From assembly GCA_964533645.1 (NCBI GenBank), contig CAZHMQ010000067.1, positions 1-11,419 of the forward strand: a stretch of DNA of 11,419 nt. Reading direction: 5' to 3'. A program made the translations under genes and the position numbers. The stretch comes from JABDBK01 sp964533645. GTDB taxonomy: Bacteria > Pseudomonadota > Gammaproteobacteria > DSM-16500. Positions 7,052 to 11,419 of the stretch are shown piece by piece (the first letter of the stretch is position 1; each line of letters begins with the position of its first letter). The notes under the pieces are model-generated. The model made no database searches and was not told the origin of the DNA. It worked only from the letters and a program-made list of their open reading frames with translations.

Positions 7052-9073
7052 ATGCTCAGTCTGTTTTCTTGCCAAACTTCTTATGACAATGGTAATAATA
7101 TTCATTCGAATCAACATGAATCATTTAACTATTATCTTAAAAAATCCTTTGCTCATATGGATATGCCAGGCAATCTAGGAGTTGTTGAACCGGAAACAAT
7201 ATTGGCCGAACTTTTAGATAACTATTTACAGTTGAACAAACTGAATAAATTATATTATCAGCGTGTCATTGGGCAGCAATGGTTAGCAACAGCGATGAAA
7301 GAGGCGCTCAATAATCCATTACTTGTTACTAGGCTTAATGAGGTTTTTCGTCTACTTAATGATACAGATCACAGCATAGCTTATGAGGATGATATAATTT
7401 GGTTGTTTAGTGCCTATTGTTCTCTGTTTCCTGCTTTTTATTCAAAAATAACAAATCCTCATATTAAAGAAGCATTGGTCATTCGACGAGATATTCATGA
7501 CGCCAATTTTTTGCCAATCATGAGTCGATTTATGCAAATGATTATAAAGGGTAAGGACAGGGTGCGTATGGATAAAAAAATGATTGATGTTGCTCATTTC
7601 ACCCATCAATATGAACCTTTATTGAAAAAAATAGTTTATCAAGCTACAAAAGAAAAAAAATGCTTCACCTGGTTCGATGCTTTGTTCAAACCTGCAACGG
7701 CTGAACAAGTTGAAAATATGATATTGCCTTTGATCATGAGTTATTTTGACCTTGGTAAAAATACAGACGAAACATCCACGGTCTTGAAAGGGGTAAATCC
7801 GGTATTAGATAAAATAAGTATACAGACGTTACATACTAAAGTTGTACCAGCATTGCTGAAGATGTATCAACAGCATTACGTACCCATTCATCTTGGTGAG
7901 GCATTGCTTAAGTGTGTTGAAAGAATGGATGCTGATGCTTTAAAACAGAATGTAATGCCCGTTCTTAGATCATTTTGTTTAGACGAAGAAAATCACGAAA
8001 ATTTTTTGCTAAATTTTTATGGTGCAGAGGCTTATAGATTATTATTTTTCATAATGAGCAAATTGAGTAAAGAAGAAAATGACAAACTTGTAGAAGAAAT
8101 TATTAATAAAATCGATAAATATGAAAACTATTATTCAAACGAAATTTTAACATTTCTTAAAAATTTACGTCAGCAACACTATTATGTTAACGATAGTTTA
8201 TTTCAAAAAATGAGTGATCTAGTCGTTAAAAACAATGATGCATTCATCCAACATGTAAAACCAACTAACAATTATGACAAATTATATGTATCACATATGA
8301 CAGCGCAACAAGTCGTAGATTTTTTTGCGCAGATTTCCTTGCGAAAAGAATATAAAAAACACGGAGTTTCTTTTCTAGAAAAATTAGCGGAATTTGCTTC
8401 TTTGCCTTCAAATATTTATACAAAGCCATTGATAATGGAATCATTTCAATTTGCTTTAAGCTATTTTAATGACGACGTTCGTAATCCAGCGGTATTGAAA
8501 GTATTAACTTCGCATTTAAAGATTTATGATTTTTCTGTTAAAGAGTCTCGAAAAATCTTATTGAGTGTAGCTTGTTGTGTTATAGATAATGTTCAAAATT
8601 TAAATGACACGAATGTTTCTTATAAGGAATATATTAACTTATTGGAAACATGTATTTCATTGATGACAGAGCAAGAAATAAAAAATTATGTGTTACCTAG
8701 AATAAATCTTAACAAATTTGCAGGCAGAGAGTATTGCAGTGCTATGCAAGGTGCATTATGCGGTATTTTTAGTAAGATTAATGATCAAGATGTACTTACA
8801 AAATTTTTCATAAAACTTATGGTAGCAGATTTCAAAGGTGTGTCTTGCGACTATGGTGATGTATTGCGAGTTATCATCGAAAAGTTTGACCCCATTACTC
8901 GTGTTTATCTAGGCCATCAAATTGCCAAATGTTATGATCCGAAAAAATATCCCGATAAAATGGCTTATTTATCGGCAATATTTTATAACTCCATGAGGGA
9001 AGCTTATGGCAACATTCCTGAGGTGTCTGCTGAGCCATGTAAAGCTTCTTCTTTTGAGGCTAAGCGTTCTTGA
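7052..9073 (+). CDS. Large all-helical protein with HEAT-like periodicity, function unknown
   Basis: A 673-residue protein whose family I do not recognise. There is no signal peptide and no long membrane segment, so it should be soluble. It is rich in amphipathic helices with weak repeats of the form acidic/polar helix, then hydrophobic pair, Pro, hydrophobic helix: MILPLIM (223-229), KVVPALLKM (263-271), NVMPVLRSF (300-308) and YVLPRI (546-551). The first three prolines (226, 266, 303) are about 40 residues apart, near the length of HEAT-type repeats, so a curved solenoid is a fair guess. The last 20 residues are polar with scattered Glu and Ser (EVSAEPCKASSFEAKRS), a tail compatible with but not diagnostic of a Dot/Icm type IV secretion signal. 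AGGGGA (7039-7044), 7 bases before the ATG, supports the start. It stands alone, divergent from the MBOAT operon, and is followed by a weak terminator-like hairpin. Confidence 0.85.
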   Translation: MLSLFSCQTSYDNGNNIHSNQHESFNYYLKKSFAHMDMPGNLGVVEPETILAELLDNYLQLNKLNKLYYQRVIGQQWLATAMKEALNNPLLVTRLNEVFRLLNDTDHSIAYEDDIIWLFSAYCSLFPAFYSKITNPHIKEALVIRRDIHDANFLPIMSRFMQMIIKGKDRVRMDKKMIDVAHFTHQYEPLLKKIVYQATKEKKCFTWFDALFKPATAEQVENMILPLIMSYFDLGKNTDETSTVLKGVNPVLDKISIQTLHTKVVPALLKMYQQHYVPIHLGEALLKCVERMDADALKQNVMPVLRSFCLDEENHENFLLNFYGAEAYRLLFFIMSKLSKEENDKLVEEIINKIDKYENYYSNEILTFLKNLRQQHYYVNDSLFQKMSDLVVKNNDAFIQHVKPTNNYDKLYVSHMTAQQVVDFFAQISLRKEYKKHGVSFLEKLAEFASLPSNIYTKPLIMESFQFALSYFNDDVRNPAVLKVLTSHLKIYDFSVKESRKILLSVACCVIDNVQNLNDTNVSYKEYINLLETCISLMTEQEIKNYVLPRINLNKFAGREYCSAMQGALCGIFSKINDQDVLTKFFIKLMVADFKGVSCDYGDVLRVIIEKFDPITRVYLGHQIAKCYDPKKYPDKMAYLSAIFYNSMREAYGNIPEVSAEPCKASSFEAKRS

Positions 9074-9129
9074 TTCGAGTCATTAAATTTAAGAAGAAAA
9101 CAAAGCTAAAAAGTAAGACTTAATAATAG

Positions 9130-9156
9130 TCATAACGTATGATGTTATGATTTTTT
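9130..9156 (+). terminator. Weak Rho-independent terminator after the helical protein
   Basis: TCATAAC (9130-9136) and GTTATGA (9144-9150) form a 7-bp stem with a 7-base loop GTATGAT, followed by six T (9151-9156). The form is right but the stem is AT-rich, so termination may be weak. The T-run merges with the first of the three operator-like repeats, so readthrough from the upstream gene into the hipBST leader would meet them directly. Confidence 0.5.
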
Positions 9157-9173
9157 ACTGCTTTAACGGCATT
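9154..9173. promoter_or_regulatory. Operator-like repeat 1 upstream of hipB
   Basis: TTTACTGCTTTAACGGCATT. The first 16 bases are identical to repeat 3 at 9298-9313. Its right half has diverged, leaving 5 of 10 palindromic pairs, so it would be the weakest of the three sites. Its centre lies 72 bp before that of repeat 2. Confidence 0.55.
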
Positions 9174-9225
9174 TTTTCTCGGTTTTTCTTTATATTTGAT
9201 ACAAGATTAGTCAAGTTTATGCTTA

Positions 9226-9245
9226 TTTGCTGCTATAGCAGTAAA
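9226..9245. promoter_or_regulatory. Operator-like repeat 2, near-perfect palindrome
   Basis: TTTGCTGCTATAGCAGTAAA is symmetric at 9 of 10 base pairs; the only break is G at position 4 against T at 17. The right half is the exact reverse complement of the TTTACTGC half-site that opens repeats 1 and 3. It ends 28 bases before the TATAAT box, just upstream of where a -35 would be. Such a site fits a dimeric Xre regulator such as HipB; known HipB operators are also short palindromes of about this size, with a different sequence. Confidence 0.65.
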
Positions 9246-9273
9246 TTTTCGTGTTTTTAATGATTGAGTAAGT

Positions 9274-9279
9274 TATAAT
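9274..9279 (+). promoter_or_regulatory. -10 box of the hipBST promoter
   Basis: A perfect TATAAT. The hexamer 17 bases upstream (9251-9256) is GTGTTT, a poor -35, so the promoter may be weak or aided. Transcription would start near 9286, leaving about 60 bases of leader that includes repeat 3. Repeats 2 and 3 flank this box, a layout suited to autorepression by the HipB complex. Confidence 0.5.
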
Positions 9280-9297
9280 TAGTTAAACTGGAGCTAG

Positions 9298-9317
9298 TTT
9301 ACTGCTTTAACGGTAAA
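9298..9317. promoter_or_regulatory. Operator-like repeat 3 in the hipB leader
   Basis: TTTACTGCTTTAACGGTAAA has outer arms TTTAC and GTAAA in perfect symmetry (7 of 10 pairs overall) and matches repeat 2 at 16 of 20 positions. Its centre is 72 bp after that of repeat 2. It lies just downstream of the predicted transcription start, where a bound repressor would block RNA polymerase. Confidence 0.6.
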
Positions 9318-9345
9318 ATTAAAAGCTAAATAAAGGTAATGAGCT

Positions 9346-9573
9346 ATGAAAGTAAGCGAGATTGGCGAGATAGTAAAGTATCATCGCAAACAAAGCAAAT
9401 TATCACGACAAGAATTGGCTAATTTAGCGGGCGTAGGTAAGACCGTTGTTTACGATATTGAGAAGGGAAAAGAAACGATACAATTAAAATCTTTGCTGAA
9501 GATATTAGAGGTTTTAAATATTCAGTTAAAACTAAATACCCCTTTTAATGAAAAGTTGGAGGACGCTCAATGA
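9346..9573 (+). CDS. hipB: HipB-type Xre-family regulator, antitoxin of a HipBST module
   Basis: A 75-residue DNA-binding protein with one helix-turn-helix domain of the Xre/Cro type (about 7-60): IGEIVKYHRKQSKLSRQELA, then the recognition part NLAGVGKTVVYDIEKGK, then a helix LKSLLKILEVLNIQLKL. This is the short HipB form that pairs with HipA-type kinases. It is expected to repress its own operon as a dimer and to hold the partner proteins in a complex. AAGG (9333-9336), 9 bases before the ATG, fits the start. The stop overlaps the hipS start by 4 bp (ATGA), so the three genes form one transcript. Three evenly spaced palindromic sites upstream are its likely operators. Its C-terminal tail after about residue 60 is short, so it probably lacks the long tail used by some HipB proteins to contact partner kinases. 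Confidence 0.9.
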   Translation: MKVSEIGEIVKYHRKQSKLSRQELANLAGVGKTVVYDIEKGKETIQLKSLLKILEVLNIQLKLNTPFNEKLEDAQ

Positions 9574-9878
9574 ATAAAGCGCGTGTTCTAGTTAACGGTA
9601 TATTCGCAGGAATTTTGGAAAAGGTGGATGAGAATAAATATATTTTTATCTATACGGAGGATTACCAAGGCTCTCCCGTCTCTTTAACAATGCCAATTAA
9701 AAACAAAAAATATGAATATGAAAAATTCCCCCCTTTTTTTGAAGGATTATTACCAGAAGGAGAAATGCTCGAAGCTTTGTTAAGAAAATACAAGCTCGAT
9801 AAGAAAGACTATTTTGGGCAGTTGTTGATGGTAGGACAAGATGTTGTGGGCGCCGTAACAATAGAGGAAGTAAAATGA
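9570..9878 (+). CDS. hipS: HipS-like small protein, equivalent to the HipA N-terminal subdomain
   Basis: A 102-residue protein matching the N-subdomain-1 of HipA: MNKARVLVNGIFAGILEK at the start, then a beta-rich part, then SLTMPIKNKKYEYEKFPPFFEGLLPEGEMLEALL (about 38-71), whose FF-x-GLLPEG core is the family hallmark. In single-chain HipA this region is fused to the kinase; here it is a separate gene. In the E. coli HipBST system the equivalent HipS, not HipB, neutralises the kinase. As I recall, it does so by pushing a tryptophan into the active site. This copy has no tryptophan at all, so any blocking residue must differ. GGAGG (9558-9562), 7 bases before the ATG, is strong. Both neighbours overlap by 4 bp (ATGA), so the gene is designed as a separate product and not a broken hipA. 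Confidence 0.85.
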   Translation: MNKARVLVNGIFAGILEKVDENKYIFIYTEDYQGSPVSLTMPIKNKKYEYEKFPPFFEGLLPEGEMLEALLRKYKLDKKDYFGQLLMVGQDVVGAVTIEEVK

Positions 9879-10810
9879 AACGTTGTCCCATCACATATGA
9901 AGAGATTAATGATAGTGAGCAATATTCAAGACGTGGACTTCGCCTGCTTGCTCCGAAATTAAAAAATCTTAATCAAATACAATTAACAGCGCAGGAACAA
10001 CGAACAGAGGCTGTCGCACGCGCGGGAAAAATGTCTATTCAAGGAGTTCAAACTAAGCTTAGTGCATTGTTAAGAGTAAAAGAAGAATTTTTTGAAATTG
10101 TAGATAGTAATGGTTCTTATATTTTAAAAACCCAAAGCGCGTTATATCCTGAGGTACCTGAAAATGAAGCAATAACTATGTCATTGGCTTCAACAATAGG
10201 ATTAGACGTGCCAGTTCATGGTTTGGTATATGCAAAAGATAATAGTATGACTTATTTTATTAAGAGGTTTGATAGATTGCCTAGAAATAAAAAAGTTGCT
10301 ACTGAGGATTTTGCTCAGTTATTGGGGCTTGATAGAAGTACAAAATATGAAAGCTCTATGGAACAGGTAGCTACAGTTATAAAAAAATATTGTACATACC
10401 CTACAGTTGAGTTTGTAAAATTATTAAAACTTACGTTGTTCAATTTCTTAATTGGAAATGAAGATATGCATTTAAAAAACTTTTCACTTATTACGCAAAA
10501 TAATATAGTTTCCTTGTCGCCAGTTTATGATTTACTCAATTCAACAATAGCAATTGGTAAAGCTACAGAGGAGCTGGCTCTTCCTATAAAAGGTAGAAAA
10601 AACAATATTACACGAAGTAATATATTAAATTATTATGGGAAAGAAATATTAGGGTTAAATAAAAAAACAATAGATACCGTTGTAAAAGAAATTCAAGATG
10701 AATTATCTGAATGGCATGCATTGATTGAGGTCAGCTTTCTTTCACCTGCAATGAAAAAATCATATTTGACTCTTTTGGACTCAAGAGAGAAACGATTAGA
10801 GTTAAGTTAA
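9875..10810 (+). CDS. hipT: HipT-like serine/threonine kinase toxin (split HipA)
   Basis: A 311-residue HipA-family kinase lacking the N-terminal subdomain, which hipS supplies. Visible motifs: SIQGVQTKLSALL (54-66), the loop over the nucleotide site that carries the autophosphorylation serine in this family; YILKTQ (82-87) with the ATP-binding Lys85; the paired Glu region ENEAITMSLA (96-105); the catalytic loop GNEDMHLKNFS (194-204) with Asp197, His199 and Lys201; and the metal-binding motif PVYDLLNS (216-223) with Asp219. All are intact, so kinase activity is expected. Known HipT phosphorylates tryptophanyl-tRNA synthetase, and HipA the glutamyl enzyme; the target here is unproven. Reported HipT loops have two serines around one residue (Ser-x-Ser); here the second is Gln56, leaving Ser54 alone. 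AGAGGA (9863-9868) precedes the ATG, which overlaps hipS by 4 bp. Confidence 0.9.
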   Translation: MKRCPITYEEINDSEQYSRRGLRLLAPKLKNLNQIQLTAQEQRTEAVARAGKMSIQGVQTKLSALLRVKEEFFEIVDSNGSYILKTQSALYPEVPENEAITMSLASTIGLDVPVHGLVYAKDNSMTYFIKRFDRLPRNKKVATEDFAQLLGLDRSTKYESSMEQVATVIKKYCTYPTVEFVKLLKLTLFNFLIGNEDMHLKNFSLITQNNIVSLSPVYDLLNSTIAIGKATEELALPIKGRKNNITRSNILNYYGKEILGLNKKTIDTVVKEIQDELSEWHALIEVSFLSPAMKKSYLTLLDSREKRLELS

Positions 10811-10842
10811 TATGACAATTGAATGAAAGCTATTCTTCTTAG

Positions 10843-11419
10843 AATCATTACCAAGGTGATGATGGTTCGGCTGTCATTATAAACAACCCAGTTAAATTCC
10901 TTTCCCATGCTCGAAGCTGGTATCGAATCGACAGGCGGCAGACGGTTATTAAAAACTATCAGCTCAAAGATTGGTATCAGGGCATTAGACGATTAAATGA
11001 ATGCTATTCGACTGATCAAGCCGAGATGTGGCAAGACTATTTTTTGTTGATTCTCTTTACAGGGATGCGTCGTACTGAGGCTGCTTCACTGATTTGGGAA
11101 GATGTGGATTTGAAGGCTAAAACATTTACCTTGCGTGATACCAAAAATAGAGACTCACACATCCTTCCCATGTCAGATTTTATTTGTGAGTTATTCGCAC
11201 GGCGGAGGCAGCACGCTGGCGGTGAATATGTCTTTCCGGCAAATAGCGGCACTGGCCATATCACTGAGCCGCGCAAAGCGATGTTAAATGTGATAGAGTT
11301 GTCGGGTATTGAATTCACCATTCACGACCTCCGCAGAACGTTTATCACCATTGCAGAAAGCCTCGATATATCGGCCTATGCCCTCAAGCGTTTACTCAAT
11401 CACAAAATGAATAATGACG
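10843..11419 (+). pseudogene. 5'-truncated tyrosine recombinase (phage-type integrase), also cut by the window end
   Basis: An open frame runs from just after a TAG at 10840-10842 to the end of the window with no start codon before ATG 11026, well inside the conserved region. The first residues, DGSAVIINNPVKFLSHARSW, match the end of the core-binding domain of phage-type integrases. The catalytic domain follows: TGMRRTEAASL (first catalytic Arg, codon 11068), DTKNRD (Lys, codon 11143), HDLRRTF (His codon 11323, Arg codon 11332) and LLNHK (His codon 11401). The nucleophilic Tyr would lie just past the window. The N-terminal 150-200 residues usual for the family are missing, so it cannot make a complete enzyme from this start. 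It is more GC-rich than hipT: 31 of 60 bases at 11161-11220 against 12 of 60 at 10621-10680. It marks an integrated element; the broken end lies about 30 bp after hipT. Confidence 0.8.

Noticed and set aside
7052..7072. Lipoprotein signal at the start of the 673-residue protein (Cys7 after LFS)
   Set aside because: The stretch before the Cys is only six residues, lacks a positive n-region and is too short for a signal peptide.
9154..9317. CRISPR array or replication iterons
   Set aside because: There are only three imperfect copies, in palindromic form and within a promoter region; the 52-bp intervals are not spacer-like and no cas or replication gene is near.
9697..9894. Minus-strand open frame of 65 codons
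   Set aside because: It is antisense to hipS and the start of hipT, which are supported by motifs and spacing.
9570..10810. hipA broken by a frameshift into two pieces
   Set aside because: Each piece has its own good ribosome binding site and an ATGA overlap start, the break falls at the natural subdomain border, and tripartite HipBST systems with this split are known.
10832..10845. Terminator after hipT (ATTCT, loop TCTT, AGAAT)
   Set aside because: The stem is only 5 bp and AT-rich with no T-run after it; it also coincides with the junction to the integrase remnant, so it is probably chance.
11037..11321. Minus-strand open frame of 94 codons
   Set aside because: It is the antisense of the integrase catalytic domain, whose motifs (RRTEAASL, HDLRRTF, LLNHK) are all on the plus strand.

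Overview
The window looks like a piece of an AT-rich gammaproteobacterial chromosome. The mix of genes suggests a Legionella/Coxiella-like lineage (Legionellales): a LysP-type amino-acid permease, a large all-helical protein of unknown family, a split HipA-type toxin module, and GC-rich palindromic intergenic repeats. This placement is inferred from gene style and base composition; no marker gene is present to prove it.

Layout. Positions 1-113 hold the end of a GC-rich dispersed-type palindrome and the leader of the first gene. Positions 114-1508 (+) encode an amino-acid permease, and 1582-2016 (+) a small exported protein resembling DUF995. A GC-rich hairpin at 2025-2056 separates these from a convergent minus-strand operon. 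That operon reads from about 6966 down to 2077: an AlgI-type membrane-bound O-acyltransferase (MBOAT), then three tandem paralogues of an AlgX/AlgJ-like SGNH-type protein with a membrane anchor. The four genes are packed with gaps of 14 and 4 bp and one 8-bp overlap. They look like a cell-envelope polysaccharide O-acetylation cassette: the MBOAT protein would pass acetyl groups across the inner membrane and the AlgX/J-like proteins would transfer them to a glycan. No glycosyltransferase or alginate polymerisation gene is visible, so the acceptor is unknown.

Divergent from the MBOAT gene is a 673-residue helical protein (7052-9073, +) with weak HEAT-like periodicity. I do not recognise its family; it is a possible secreted effector, but nothing proves that.

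The last third is accessory DNA. Positions 9346-10810 carry a three-gene toxin-antitoxin operon of the HipBST type: an Xre-family regulator (hipB), a small protein equivalent to the HipA N-terminal subdomain (hipS), and a HipA-like serine/threonine kinase without that subdomain (hipT). Both junctions are ATGA overlaps. Upstream of hipB I find three copies of a 20-bp inverted-repeat motif whose centres are exactly 72 bp apart (9163.5, 9235.5, 9307.5), bracketing a perfect TATAAT box. These are the best candidates for HipB operators and the most striking unannotated signal in the window. Right after hipT lies a 5'-truncated tyrosine recombinase (10843 to the window end) that is more GC-rich than hipT. 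It suggests the hipBST operon sits at the edge of a decayed mobile island.
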